NCBI RefSeq assembly: GCF_017301735.1
Contig: NZ_CP071090.1
Location: 2,842,001-2,906,000 of the forward strand
Direction of reading: 5' to 3'
DNA: 64,000 nucleotides
Origin: Pyxidicoccus parkwaysis
GTDB taxonomy: Bacteria > Myxococcota > Myxococcia > Myxococcales > Myxococcaceae
Below the pieces are notes generated by a model. The model was given only the letters and a program-made list of their open reading frames with translations, was not told the DNA's origin and searched no databases. The position numbers and the translations under genes were made by a program. Shown piece after piece: positions 36,416 to 45,716 of the stretch (positions within the stretch are counted from its first letter, which is position 1; each line of letters begins with the position of its first letter).

Positions 36416-37444
36416 GTGAAAGTCGTCCACTCCCCGCTGCACGCCCGTCACGATGGAGGCAAGGAGCTGCATCGCGGCGAGCTCGTGCCGTGCTTCGAGA
36501 TGCCGGTCCGCGCCGACTACATCCTGAAGGCGGTGCAGCGCGCGGGCTTCGAAGTCACCGAGCCACGCCCGTTCGCGGAGGACTCGCTGCTGCGCGTCCA
36601 CGACGCCGGCTTCGTCGACTTCCTGCGCACCGCCCACACGGAGTGGCGAGCCCTCGGCAAGGACGGCTTCATGCTCCCGGGCGCCTTTCCCGCTCGGGGA
36701 ATGCGCCGGGACCACATCCCCGCCGGCATCAACGGGAAGCTGGGTTACTACGCCTTCGACTCCGGCACGCCCATCGTCGAGGGCACCTGGGACGCCGCCC
36801 TCGCCGCCGCGCGGTGCGCGCTGACGGCCGCGTCGTGGGTCGCCGAGGGCAACAAGAGTGCCTACGCCCTCTGCCGCCCCCCCGGGCACCACGCCGGGCA
36901 TTCCATGTACGGCGGTTACTGCTTCCTCAACAACGCCGCCCTCGCCACGCAGTACCTCCGAGACCACGGCTTCGCGCGCGTCGCCGTGCTGGACGTGGAC
37001 TACCACCACGGCAATGGCACCCAGGACATCTTCTGGGAGCGCTCGGACGTGCTGTTCGTGTCCATCCACGGCAATCCGGACACCGAGTACCCCTACTTCC
37101 TCGGGTACGCGGACGAGCGCGGCGCGGGAGCAGGGGAGGGCTACACCCTCAACCTTCCACTGCCGCACGGCACCACCTGGGACACGTACAGCACCGCGCT
37201 CGACGCGGCGATGGACACCATCGGCCGCTTCACGCCAGACGCCTTCGTCGTGTCGCTGGGCGTCGACACCTACGAGGGCGACCCCATCAGCCACTTCAAG
37301 CTCGCGGCCGGGCACTTCCCACTGATGGGCCGGAGGCTCGCGGAGCTGAAGGTGCCCACCGTCTTCGTGCAGGAAGGCGGCTACGCGGTGGAGGACATCG
37401 GCACCAACGTCGCCGGAGTCCTGGAGGGCTTCCTGCGCGGCTGA
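36416..37444 (+). CDS. Histone deacetylase-superfamily enzyme, acetylpolyamine amidohydrolase-like
   Basis: The 342-residue zinc hydrolase has the arginase/HDAC fold motifs: RPPGHHAG with the catalytic His pair, LDVDYHHGNGTQ with zinc ligands Asp and His, and VFVQEGGYAVEDIG near the end. The segment HGNPDTEYPYFLGYADERG is the pattern of bacterial acetylpolyamine amidohydrolases rather than protein deacetylases. It probably removes acetyl groups from polyamines or a similar small amine. GTG 36416 has GGAG seven bases upstream. It stands alone and ends at a strong hairpin shared with fghA. Confidence 0.92.
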   Translation: MKVVHSPLHARHDGGKELHRGELVPCFEMPVRADYILKAVQRAGFEVTEPRPFAEDSLLRVHDAGFVDFLRTAHTEWRALGKDGFMLPGAFPARGMRRDHIPAGINGKLGYYAFDSGTPIVEGTWDAALAAARCALTAASWVAEGNKSAYALCRPPGHHAGHSMYGGYCFLNNAALATQYLRDHGFARVAVLDVDYHHGNGTQDIFWERSDVLFVSIHGNPDTEYPYFLGYADERGAGAGEGYTLNLPLPHGTTWDTYSTALDAAMDTIGRFTPDAFVVSLGVDTYEGDPISHFKLAAGHFPLMGRRLAELKVPTVFVQEGGYAVEDIGTNVAGVLEGFLRG

Positions 37445-37449
37445 GCAAC

Positions 37450-37480
37450 GGGGCCGCTGGCTTGCTTCCCCAGCGGCCCC
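37450..37480. terminator. Bidirectional hairpin between convergent genes
   Basis: GGGGCCGCTGG (37450-37460) and CCAGCGGCCCC (37470-37480) form a perfect 11-bp stem with a 9-base loop, nine bases after the amidohydrolase stop and nine before the fghA stop. No T-run follows on either strand. Confidence 0.6.
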
Positions 37481-37489
37481 ACCCCCCTG

Positions 37490-38341
37490 CTACGCGTTCA
37501 GCGCCGCCGCATGGTGGCGGAGGTGGTCCTCCATGAACGTGGAGACGAAGTAGTAGCCATGGTCGTACCCCTCATGGATGCGGAGCTCGAGCGGCTGGCC
37601 CACCGCCTCGCAGGCTTCGCGCAACAGCTCCGGCTTGAGCTGCTCCTGGAGGAACTTGTCCGCTGTGCCCTGGTCCACGAGCAACGGAGGCAGCCGCACC
37701 TTCGAAGCGCGCAGCAGCTCCGAGGCGTCGTACTCGCGCCACTGGGCCGTGTCCTCGCCCAGATAGCCGCGGAACGCCTTCTGCCCCCACGGCACGCGCA
37801 TGGGCGCGGCGATGGGCGCGAAGGCGGACACGGAGCGGTAGCGCCCCGGGTTGCGCAGCGCGCTCACCAGCGCGCCATGCCCGCCCATGGAGTGCCCGAA
37901 GATGCCCTCGCGGTCCGTACGAGCGGGGAAGTGCGCGGCGATGAGCGCCGGCAACTCCTTCGTCACGTACGTGCCCATGCGGTAGCGCGCGGACCACGGC
38001 GCCTGCGTGGCATCCAGGTAGAAGCCCGCCCCCACGCCGAAGTCCCAGGACGCGTCCTCGCCCGGGTAGCCCGCGCCACGAGGACTGGTGTCCGGCGCCA
38101 CGAGCATGATTCCAAGCTCCGCTGCCATGCGCTGCGCGCCACCCTTGATGAGGAATGTGTCCTCCGTGCAGGTGAGGCCCGCGAGGTAGTAGAGCACCGG
38201 CACCTTCCGCTCACGCGCCTGCGGCGGGACGAACACGCCGAAGCGCATGTCGCCTCCGCATGCCTCGGACGCGTGGCGGTAGAAGCCCACGGTGCCGCCG
38301 AAGCAGCGATGCTCGGAGATGACGGTGGGCTTCTCCGTCAT
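37490..38341 (-). CDS. fghA: S-formylglutathione hydrolase
   Basis: FghA is a serine esterase that hydrolyses S-formylglutathione to formate and glutathione, the second step of formaldehyde detoxification. The 283-residue protein has LYYLAGLTCTEDTF, the nucleophile elbow GHSMGGHGAL, the Asp in LVDQGTADKFL and the His in GYDHGYYFV, all typical of the family (esterase D). It overlaps the adhC stop by four bases and so forms a two-gene operon with it. Confidence 0.97.
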   Translation of the reverse strand: MTEKPTVISEHRCFGGTVGFYRHASEACGGDMRFGVFVPPQARERKVPVLYYLAGLTCTEDTFLIKGGAQRMAAELGIMLVAPDTSPRGAGYPGEDASWDFGVGAGFYLDATQAPWSARYRMGTYVTKELPALIAAHFPARTDREGIFGHSMGGHGALVSALRNPGRYRSVSAFAPIAAPMRVPWGQKAFRGYLGEDTAQWREYDASELLRASKVRLPPLLVDQGTADKFLQEQLKPELLREACEAVGQPLELRIHEGYDHGYYFVSTFMEDHLRHHAAALNA

Positions 38342-39450
38342 GAGTACTTCACCACGCTGCGGATGGACTCGCCCCGGTGCATCAGGTCGAAGCCCTGGTT
38401 GATGTCCTCCAGCTTCAGCGTGTGCGTAATCAGGTCATCGACGTTGATCTTCCCGTCCATGTACCAGTCGACAATCTTCGGAACGTCCGTGCGCCCGCGC
38501 GCGCCGCCGAAGGCGCTGCCCTTCCACACACGCCCGGTGACGAGCTGGAATGGCCGCGTCTTGATTTCCTGCCCCGCGCCCGCCACGCCGATGATGATGC
38601 TCTCGCCCCAGCCGCGGTGGCAGCACTCCAGCGCCTGCCGCATGGTGTTGACGTTGCCGATGCACTCGAAGCTGTAGTCCGCGCCGCCGCCGGTGAGGTT
38701 GACGAGGTACGGCACCAGGTCTCCCTCCACCTCCTTCGGATTCACGAAGTGCGTCATGCCGAACTTCTCCGCCATGGCCTTGCGCGAGGGGTTGATGTCC
38801 ACGCCCACAATCTGGTCCGCGCCCACCATGCGCGCGGCCTGCACCACGTTGAGGCCGATGCCGCCCAGGCCGAACACCACCACCTTCGCGCCCGCCTCCA
38901 CCTTCGCCGTGTACACGACGGCGCCGATGCCCGTCGTCACGCCGCAGCCGATGTAGCAGACCTTGTCGAACGGGGCGTCCTCGCGAATCTTCGCGACGGC
39001 AATCTCCGGCAGCACCGTGTACTGCGCGAAGGTGGACGTGCCCATGTAGTGGTGCACCGGCGTCTTGCCGAGGCGGAAGCGGCTGGTGCCATCCGGCATC
39101 AGCCCCTTGCCCTGCGTGGCGCGGATGGCCGTACACAGGTTCGTCTTGCGCGACAGGCACGACTTACACTGGCGGCACTCGGGCGTGTACAGCGGGATGA
39201 CGTGGTCGCCCTTCTTCACGGACGTCACGCCCGGCCCCACGTCCACGATGATGCCCGCGCCCTCGTGCCCGAGGATGGCGGGGAACAATCCCTCCGGGTC
39301 ACTCCCCGAGAGGGTGAACTCATCCGTGTGGCAGATGCCGGTGGCCTTCAGTTCGACGAGCACCTCGCCCGCCTTCGGTCCCTCGAGGTGCACCGTCTCG
39401 ATGCTCAGAGGCTTGCCCGCCTCCAGCGCCACCGCTGCGCGGATGTCCAT
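38338..39450 (-). CDS. adhC: S-(hydroxymethyl)glutathione dehydrogenase (class III ADH)
   Basis: This zinc alcohol dehydrogenase oxidises S-hydroxymethylglutathione, formed from formaldehyde and glutathione, to S-formylglutathione; it also reduces S-nitrosoglutathione. The 370-residue protein has the catalytic zinc Cys in ATGICHTDEFTLSG and GHEGAG, the structural-zinc Cys cluster in PECRQCKSCLSRKTNLC and the NAD motif FGLGGIGLNVVQAARM. It is first in an operon with fghA, which takes its product. Confidence 0.98.
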   Translation of the reverse strand: MDIRAAVALEAGKPLSIETVHLEGPKAGEVLVELKATGICHTDEFTLSGSDPEGLFPAILGHEGAGIIVDVGPGVTSVKKGDHVIPLYTPECRQCKSCLSRKTNLCTAIRATQGKGLMPDGTSRFRLGKTPVHHYMGTSTFAQYTVLPEIAVAKIREDAPFDKVCYIGCGVTTGIGAVVYTAKVEAGAKVVVFGLGGIGLNVVQAARMVGADQIVGVDINPSRKAMAEKFGMTHFVNPKEVEGDLVPYLVNLTGGGADYSFECIGNVNTMRQALECCHRGWGESIIIGVAGAGQEIKTRPFQLVTGRVWKGSAFGGARGRTDVPKIVDWYMDGKINVDDLITHTLKLEDINQGFDLMHRGESIRSVVKYS

Positions 39451-39570
39451 ACGCCTGTCTCCCGGTCAGAAATGTTGAGGCGCGCAGAGTACGGCCGCGA
39501 CGGGGCAGGGGGCAGGAAGAATTCCGTGGGGCCCGATGAGTGGACATTCTCGGAGCGCGGAAAAAGCGAA

Positions 39571-39601
39571 GGGCCTGACGCCGGCTCGCGGTGTCAGGCC
39601 C
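39571..39601 (-). terminator. Rho-independent terminator of the TPR lipoprotein gene
   Basis: GGGCCTGAC (39571-39579) pairs with GTCAGGCCC (39593-39601) in a 9-bp stem with a 13-base GC-rich loop. Read on the minus strand it is followed by TTCGCTTTTTCC, so it fits as the end of the gene at 39629-40456. Confidence 0.85.
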
Positions 39602-39628
39602 TCGCATGCGCCGGTGGCGCGGTGATGG

Positions 39629-40456
39629 CTACGGGGTGTTGGTGGCCTGGGCCGGCTTGGACGGCGCGGCCGGCGGCGCGTTGCCCGCGGCCTTGGCTGC
39701 CTTCGTGGCCTCGCTGAACTTCTTGGTCATCTCCGCGAACTGCGCCTGGTACTCGTCGATGTGCTTCTGCGCCTCGGCGGCACGGGCGTTGGCCTCGTCG
39801 ACGACGGCCTTGTCCTTCGCGTTCTCCGCGGCCTCGGACAGCGCCTGGTCCTTCTGCTGCTGCTCGTACGCCACGAGGCGGCCCATGACGACGCGCTTGT
39901 TGAGGTACGTGTTGGCCGAGTTCACATTGATGGCCAGCACCTGGTCGTAATAGTTGAGCGCCTTCTCCAGGTCCGCCTTGACGATGGGCGCCGTCATGGA
40001 GCGGGCACCGCCGCGCTGCGCGTAGATTTCCGCAATCCAGCCCAGGGACGCCTCGTCCTTCGGCTCCAGCTTGAGCGCCTCGTTGAAGTACTTCTCGGCG
40101 TCCTCGGTGGTGCCGCCCGTCATGTGCATGGAGGCGAGCGTCCGGTAGACCTCGGCCTTGTCGGCCGGGGTGGCCTTGAAGTCGAGCATCTTCAGGACGG
40201 TCTGCGAGGCCTCGGCCATCTGGCCCACCTGCATGTGCGCGTAGGCCTTCTTCTCCAGCACCTTCTCCTGCTTGGGGTCGGCCTCGAGGGAAAGGGCGTA
40301 CTCGGCGGCCGCCTCCTTCCACTCCTTCTTGCTCATGTGGTCGCTGCCCTTGATGCGATGCGCCTTGGCGGCCTCCTCCTTCTCGTCCTTACAGCCGAAG
40401 GGGCCACCCAGCGCGAGAACTCCGAGTACCAGACCGACCTTGCCGAGTCGCTTCAT
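39629..40456 (-). CDS. TPR-repeat lipoprotein
   Basis: The 275-residue protein begins with a lipoprotein signal (MKRLGKVGLVLGVLALGGPFGC, lipobox ending at Cys22). Several TPR units follow, for example WKEAAAEYALSLEADPKQEK, DAEKYFNEALKLEPKDEAS and LEKALNYYDQVLAINVNSAN. A long charged helix (residues 190-250) and a Pro/Ala-rich end follow. It should be attached to a membrane facing the periplasm, acting as a scaffold; partners are unknown. It stands alone with its own terminator. Confidence 0.88.
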   Translation of the reverse strand: MKRLGKVGLVLGVLALGGPFGCKDEKEEAAKAHRIKGSDHMSKKEWKEAAAEYALSLEADPKQEKVLEKKAYAHMQVGQMAEASQTVLKMLDFKATPADKAEVYRTLASMHMTGGTTEDAEKYFNEALKLEPKDEASLGWIAEIYAQRGGARSMTAPIVKADLEKALNYYDQVLAINVNSANTYLNKRVVMGRLVAYEQQQKDQALSEAAENAKDKAVVDEANARAAEAQKHIDEYQAQFAEMTKKFSEATKAAKAAGNAPPAAPSKPAQATNTP

Positions 40457-40775
40457 CGTGTATGCCTTTCGAGCGGGGCCCGGGGGCATTGCCCCGGCCC
40501 GGTCCTGAACTGCCAATGGAGAGCTTTCCGCGGACCCGCCCTCACGGGTCCTGATGGGTGTGGGAGCATACCCGAAGTCGCTCGACTGCCGCCTTCCGCG
40601 CTGAGGCTGCCTGCCCCCCGGGGCTCCGGCCTTCGCCGCCGGAGCGCGCGTTTCTGCCCTATCTGAACGGCGGGAGCACTCCGGGTATGGGCGCGGCACG
40701 TCAGGAGTGCCGCTCCAGGGCGGCGCGCGCTGCTAGCCTGCCCGCCCTCGCGAATGGAGCTTGGAGGCCCACCTC
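40457..40775. other. Divergent intergenic region
   Basis: These 319 bases lie between the TPR lipoprotein and PhoD genes and must hold both promoters. The only structure I see is a hairpin, GCTCCGGC (40623-40630) with GCCGGAGC (40638-40645), followed by GCGCGTTTCTG. No gene or known RNA is apparent. Confidence 0.6.
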
Positions 40776-42329
40776 ATGCCCGTCCTGCCTCGCCGCACCG
40801 TGTTGAAGGGGCTCGCGCTCACGGCCGCCGGCTGTGCCGCGCCGTCCGAATTGCGTCGCACCGTCTCTCCACGTCCCGCGCCTGCGCTGCCGCTGGGGGC
40901 ACAGCTCGGCGACGTGCGGGCCGGCGCCGTCACGGTGTGGGGGAAGGCGGACCGCGTCTCGCGGCTCGTCGTGGAGTGGAGCGAGGACCCGAAGCTGGCG
41001 AAGGGCGTGCACCGCGTGGAGGGGCCGGTGCTGAGCGGCGAGACGGACTTCACCGGCGTGGTGGACCTCACGGGCCTGCCGGCGGGGCGCGAGCTCCACG
41101 TGCGAGTGCTCGCGGAGGCCGGAGGCCGCTCGGGTGAGGCCTGGCAGGGGCGCTTCCTCACGGCGCCGGACAGTCCCCGAGACATCCACTTCACGTGGAG
41201 CGCCGACGTATGCGGGCAGGGCTGGGGCATCAACCCGGAGTGGGGCGGCTACAAGGGCTATGGCGCCATGCGCGCGCTGCGCCCCGACTTCTTCCTGCAC
41301 GTCGGTGACGTCATCTACGCGGACAACCCGCTGCTGCCCGAGGTGCCGCTCGCGGACGGGCGCGTGTGGCGCAATCGCGTGACGCCCGCGAAGTCGAAGG
41401 TGGCCGAGACGCTGGAGGAGCTCCGAGGCAACTTCGCGTACAACTTCCTCGATGCCGAGCTGCGCGCCTTCGCCCGCGAGGTGCCCATTGCCTACCAGTG
41501 GGACGACCACGAGGTGCGCAACAACTGGTACCCGGGCCGAAGCCTCGCGGACGACGCGCGCTACACGCAGGTGTCCGACGCGGGCGTGCTGGCGAAGCGG
41601 GCCCGTCAGGCCTTCTTCGAGTACTCACCGGTGGGCGGCGCCGCGCGAGCCGAGGGCCGCATCCATCGTCAGCTCGCGTATGGCCCGCACCTGGACGTGT
41701 TCATCCCCGACGTGCGTGCGTTCCGAGGGCCCAACACCGTCAACCGCCAGGAGCGCCCCGGTCCGGAGACGGCGTTCCTGGGCCGCGCGCAGTTGGACGG
41801 ACTGAAGGCCGCGCTGGCCGCGTCCACCGCGACGTGGAAGGTGATTGCCACCAGCATGCCGCTGGGGCTCATCATCCCCGACGGCAAGCACCCGGACGGC
41901 GCGCACATGGAGGCGTGGGCCAACGGCCCCGGAGCGCCGCTGGGGCGCGAGCTGGAATTGGCCGAGCTGCTGTCCTTCCTCAAGGCCCGCCGCGTGCGCA
42001 ACGTGCTCTTCCTCACGGCGGACGTGCACTACCCGGCCGCGCACCACTACCACCCGGACCGCGCGCGCTTCCGCGACTTCGACCCGTTCTGGGAGTTCGT
42101 CGCCGGGCCACTGCACGCGGGCACCTTCGGGCCCAACGCGCTGGACGATACGTTCGGCCCCGAGGTGCGCTGGCACCGTCCCGCCACCGGAGACAACCCC
42201 GCGCCGTGGGAGGGGCAGCAGTACTTCGGAAGCGTCCGCATCCAGGGGAAGAGCGGTGCGCTCACCGTGGCCCTGCATGACCTCACGGGCGCGGTGCTGC
42301 ACCAGGAGCAACTGGAGCCCATGTCATGA
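40776..42329 (+). CDS. PhoD-family alkaline phosphatase / phosphodiesterase
   Basis: The 517-residue protein starts with a twin-arginine-like signal (PRRTVLKGLALTAAGCAAP) that ends in a lipobox Cys, so it is probably exported folded and lipid-anchored. The PhoD metallophosphatase domain follows, with FTWSADVCGQ, LRPDFFLHVGDVIYAD, IAYQWDDHEVRNNWYPG and VLFLTADVHYPAAHHY carrying the metal-binding Asp, Asn and His residues. ATG 40776 has GGAGG eight bases upstream. It overlaps the next gene by four bases. Confidence 0.93.
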   Translation: MPVLPRRTVLKGLALTAAGCAAPSELRRTVSPRPAPALPLGAQLGDVRAGAVTVWGKADRVSRLVVEWSEDPKLAKGVHRVEGPVLSGETDFTGVVDLTGLPAGRELHVRVLAEAGGRSGEAWQGRFLTAPDSPRDIHFTWSADVCGQGWGINPEWGGYKGYGAMRALRPDFFLHVGDVIYADNPLLPEVPLADGRVWRNRVTPAKSKVAETLEELRGNFAYNFLDAELRAFAREVPIAYQWDDHEVRNNWYPGRSLADDARYTQVSDAGVLAKRARQAFFEYSPVGGAARAEGRIHRQLAYGPHLDVFIPDVRAFRGPNTVNRQERPGPETAFLGRAQLDGLKAALAASTATWKVIATSMPLGLIIPDGKHPDGAHMEAWANGPGAPLGRELELAELLSFLKARRVRNVLFLTADVHYPAAHHYHPDRARFRDFDPFWEFVAGPLHAGTFGPNALDDTFGPEVRWHRPATGDNPAPWEGQQYFGSVRIQGKSGALTVALHDLTGAVLHQEQLEPMS

Positions 42330-42766
42330 GCACGGCGCTTCTCTTCGCGGTGGTGGTGGGCGCGGCCGGTGTGCTCGGCGTGCGGTGGTGGCGTTCGATG
42401 GAGCGGGGTGAGGACCTGTCCCGCTGCGACCGATGTGGCAAGGCGCGCGTGCTGCTCGACGAGGAGACGGAGGACGCGCACCTCGACGAGGGACAGCAGC
42501 ACGAGGAGCGACTGGGCACGGCGGACTATCACGTCTGGTGGTGCGAGTCGTGCGAGCGGGGCAGGGTGGTGCGCCATGCGCTGGAGGCCACCCGCCGCCG
42601 GGTGGAATGCGAGAAGTGCGGGCACGACGCGGCCCAGGAGGTCATGAAGACGGTGGCCGCCGCCACGCACGTGAAGGGCGGCGAGCTCCAGGTCCGGCTC
42701 TCCTGTGGAGGCTGCGGCCACACGCAGCAGTTCGTGCGCTACACGCCGCGAGTGCGGACGCCCTGA
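42326..42766 (+). CDS. Membrane-anchored zinc-ribbon protein
   Basis: The 146-residue protein has one N-terminal span (STALLFAVVVGAAGVLGVRWW) followed by four Cys pairs (CDRC, CESC, CEKC, CGGC) separated by 25-45 residues, which should make two zinc ribbons. No named family is recognised. The start overlaps the phoD-like stop (ATGA), so it is translated together with the exported phosphatase. It has no export signal beyond the anchor. Confidence 0.75.
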   Translation: MSTALLFAVVVGAAGVLGVRWWRSMERGEDLSRCDRCGKARVLLDEETEDAHLDEGQQHEERLGTADYHVWWCESCERGRVVRHALEATRRRVECEKCGHDAAQEVMKTVAAATHVKGGELQVRLSCGGCGHTQQFVRYTPRVRTP

Positions 42767-42775
42767 GCGCCACGC

Positions 42776-43984
42776 TCACGCCGTCAGCACGAGCTTGACG
42801 ATTTCGGGCGGACTGCCGACGCGCATCGGCGGTCCCCAGAAGCCGCAGCCCCGGCTGACGTAGATGTGCGAGTCGCCGTGCTGGTACAGCCCCGCCGCAT
42901 GCTCCCACGCGAGGCCGATGAAGAGCGTCATCGGCAGGAGCTGTCCGCCGTGCGTGTGGCCTGAAATCTGGAGGTCCACGCCGCGCTCGGCGGCGACGGT
43001 GAAGTTCGCCGGCTGGTGCGCGAGCAGCACTGCGGCACGTTCGGAATCCCTCCCAGCCAGCGCCCGGTCGAGGTCATAGCCCGGCCTGCGCTGCCGTCGG
43101 CCGCCGCTCCAGTCATCCACGCCGACGAGGTCCAGCGAGGCCCCCGCATCACCGATGCTCACGTGACGGTTGCGCAGCACCTGGATGCCGAGCGACTGGA
43201 GGAACTCCGACCACTCCTCGTCGCCCGAGTAGTAGTCGTGGTTGCCCGTGACGAAGAAGCTGCCGTAGCGCGACTTCAGTCCCGAGAGCGCGGAGACGGC
43301 CCCGCCGAGCGTGGGCACGTCGCCGTCCACCAGGTCACCCGTAATCGCGAAGAGGTCCGGCTTCAGCGCATTGGCCTGCTGCACGAGCGCGTCCATGTAC
43401 CGGCGCCGGATGAAGGGGCCCACGTGGATGTCCGTGAGCTGGACGATGGTGAGGCCATCCAGCGCGCGGGGCAGCTTCGGAATCTTCACCGCGAGCTCGG
43501 TGACGAGCGGAAGAGAGAAGGCCCGCCAGCTCCCGTACGCGGCCATGCCGCTACCCGCGATGAAGGCACCGCCCGCCATCGTCCGCGCGAGGAACCGGCG
43601 CCGGTCCTCGTCGACCGCCGGAGCAGGCGGGGGCGCCGATGTCGAAGCCGCGGCCACGGCCCGCTTGGGCAGGAGCCGCCGGACCACCGCGAACAGCCCC
43701 CGGCCCAGGTCTAGCACGAGGAGCGTGATGACGAGGCACAGGGCCACGCCCATCCACGCGTAGGTCGCCACGGTGACGGTGTCGGCGATGGACTCCGGGA
43801 GCACATCCAGGAAGGTGCGCCGGGCCATCAGCACGAGCGTCATCAGGCCGAGCCCGCTGAGGGCCAGGAGTCTCGACAGGCGGCCATGCACGAGCTGCCG
43901 CACGAGTCGGCGGTACAGATACACGTGGCCCAGCACGGCACCGAGCCCGATGAGCAGCGAGAAGGAGAGGAACCGGAACGACAT
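42776..43984 (-). CDS. Membrane metallophosphoesterase
   Basis: The 402-residue protein has about four N-terminal membrane spans (residues 1-110), a Pro/Ala linker, a twin-Arg-like DEDRRRFLARTMAGGAFIAG segment, and a YaeI-type calcineurin-like phosphoesterase domain. Metal motifs are VQLTDIHVGP, ITGDLVDG, VTGNHDYYSG and ISGHTHGGQLLP. Related YaeI enzymes act on UDP-diacylglucosamine-like or other phosphodiesters, but the substrate here is not known. ATG 43984 marks the start of the first span. The 3' end meets the zinc-ribbon gene convergently. Confidence 0.9.
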   Translation of the reverse strand: MSFRFLSFSLLIGLGAVLGHVYLYRRLVRQLVHGRLSRLLALSGLGLMTLVLMARRTFLDVLPESIADTVTVATYAWMGVALCLVITLLVLDLGRGLFAVVRRLLPKRAVAAASTSAPPPAPAVDEDRRRFLARTMAGGAFIAGSGMAAYGSWRAFSLPLVTELAVKIPKLPRALDGLTIVQLTDIHVGPFIRRRYMDALVQQANALKPDLFAITGDLVDGDVPTLGGAVSALSGLKSRYGSFFVTGNHDYYSGDEEWSEFLQSLGIQVLRNRHVSIGDAGASLDLVGVDDWSGGRRQRRPGYDLDRALAGRDSERAAVLLAHQPANFTVAAERGVDLQISGHTHGGQLLPMTLFIGLAWEHAAGLYQHGDSHIYVSRGCGFWGPPMRVGSPPEIVKLVLTA

Positions 43985-44259
43985 TCGGTGGAACCCGCGA
44001 GTGGAGCGAGTGGGGAAGGTACCACGCGCGGGCAGGCCCGCCCGGGGCCGGGTGTGAGTAACGGACACGGACGCCTTGTGCACGGGCGTGGCTTCGACGC
44101 TCCCTGGTGTGAGCAATGGACGGAGGCACCGTCCGAGAGCCTCGGGCATTGGGCAGAGGCCCCATTCGAGGGGGCATGCGCGTCGATGTTCCCCGGCGAG
44201 CAGGCGAGCGCGGCTACATTGCGGCCGGGCAGACCCGGACGGGTCCTTCAGGAGCGTTC

Positions 44260-45030
44260 ATGGACAAGGTCATCGTCATCACCGGAGCAAGCGCGGGAAT
44301 CGGCGCGGAGCTGGCGCGGCAGCTGGGCGCGAAGGGCGCGAAGCTGGTGCTGGCCGCGCGCAGGAAGCCGGAGTTGGAGGCCGTCGCGGCGAGCGCGGGC
44401 AGCGAGGCCCTCGCTGTCGTCACCGACGCCACGCGGAAGTCGGACATGGTGCGGCTGCGGGACGCGGCGCTGGCGCGCTTCGGCCGCATCGACGTCTGGG
44501 TGAACAACGCGGGGCGCGGCATCACCCGCTCGGTGGTGGACCTGACCGACGAGGACATGGACTCCATGTGGCGCGACAACGTGAAGAGCGCGCTCTACGG
44601 AATGCAGGCGGTGCTGCCGCACTTCCAGTCGCGCAACGCCGGGCAGATCGTGAATGTCTCCAGCGGCCTCGCGCGCCTGCCGTTCGCCACGTTCCGCTCG
44701 GCGTACACCGCGGCGAAGCACGCTCTCAACGGGCTCAGCGCGTGTCTGCGATTGGAGTTGATGCAGACGCACCCGGGCATCGCCGTGACGGTGGTGATGC
44801 CGGGCATCGTCGCCACGGAGTTCGGCACCAACGCCGTGGGCGGCGGCCCGGACTCGCGGGTGCTGCCCGGAGCGCAAAGCGTGGAGGACGCCACGAAGGT
44901 CATCGTCGAGGTCATCGAGAAGCCGCGCCCCGAGGCCTACACCCAGCCCACGATGCAGGCGGACGTCGAGCGCTACTACCACGACGTCGGCGCCTTCGAG
45001 CAGCAGGTCGTCGCACGCTTCCGTCGTTGA
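44260..45030 (+). CDS. Short-chain dehydrogenase/reductase
   Basis: The 256-residue Rossmann-fold oxidoreductase has the cofactor loop TGASAGIG, NNAG at residues near 87, the catalytic Ser in IVNVSSGLARLP and the YTAAKHAL Tyr/Lys pair. The Arg-rich stretch after beta-2 (AARRKPELE) suggests NADP. The substrate cannot be judged. CAGGAG lies a few bases upstream of the ATG. It is divergent from the metallophosphoesterase. Confidence 0.92.
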   Translation: MDKVIVITGASAGIGAELARQLGAKGAKLVLAARRKPELEAVAASAGSEALAVVTDATRKSDMVRLRDAALARFGRIDVWVNNAGRGITRSVVDLTDEDMDSMWRDNVKSALYGMQAVLPHFQSRNAGQIVNVSSGLARLPFATFRSAYTAAKHALNGLSACLRLELMQTHPGIAVTVVMPGIVATEFGTNAVGGGPDSRVLPGAQSVEDATKVIVEVIEKPRPEAYTQPTMQADVERYYHDVGAFEQQVVARFRR

Positions 45031-45072
45031 AGCTTTCGCCTCTTCACGAAGGCGCTTAAGCAGAGGGGCACC

Positions 45073-45561
45073 ATGCGCCTGCCCCTCCTTCTCTCTGCTC
45101 TCGCGGTCTCGATGCTCGCCTGCAGCCAGGAGGCGCGTCCCGCCGCTCCCACCACTCCCGTCGCCGCGCCCACCACTCCCGCCGCTATCGCCACTCCCAC
45201 GATTCCCGACGCGGGGGTGACAGAGGCCCTCGAGCACTTCCTCGCGCAGCCGCCGAGCCCCGAGGACGTGCTGCCCTTCGGCAGGGACATGACGCGTCCG
45301 GTGCGGATCCGCGGGAGGCTGCCCACGCACACGCCCGAGGACCTCGCCGCGCGTGGCAAGAGCAAGGGTATCCTCTCGTGCATCATCCTGGCCTCCGGAG
45401 AGGTGGCCGGCTGCCGGGTCATCCAGCCATTCCCTCCTCACATGGACATCCTGGACGCGACGAAGACCTGGCGCTTCAAGCCCGCCACCCTGCGGGGTCA
45501 CCCCGTTACGGTGAGCTACACCTTCACCTTCGACATGTTGCTGCCCACGAAGGAGCAGTGA
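45073..45561 (+). CDS. Lipoprotein with TonB C-terminal-like domain
   Basis: The 162-residue protein has a lipoprotein signal (MRLPLLLSALAVSMLAC) and a Thr/Pro/Ala linker with short PTTP repeats. The rest resembles the TonB C-terminal fold (GILSCIILASGEVAGCRVIQP, then DATKTWRFKPATLRGHPV and VSYTFTFDM). It lacks the TonB transmembrane anchor, so it is more likely a stand-alone outer-membrane-side protein of the type common in myxobacteria. Confidence 0.8.
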   Translation: MRLPLLLSALAVSMLACSQEARPAAPTTPVAAPTTPAAIATPTIPDAGVTEALEHFLAQPPSPEDVLPFGRDMTRPVRIRGRLPTHTPEDLAARGKSKGILSCIILASGEVAGCRVIQPFPPHMDILDATKTWRFKPATLRGHPVTVSYTFTFDMLLPTKEQ

Positions 45562-45716
45562 AGTCCTTCGTGCCTCGAGTGTGACGCCGTCGCAACGGTG
45601 CGTGTCCGAGGCAATGCGCGCAGAGCGCGGACCGCCCTCGGTGGGCCGTGAGTATGATGGCCCGTGCGTGGAAGCCACCCTTGGAGTGGCCTCCGCGAAT
45701 CACTCACGAGGGGCGC

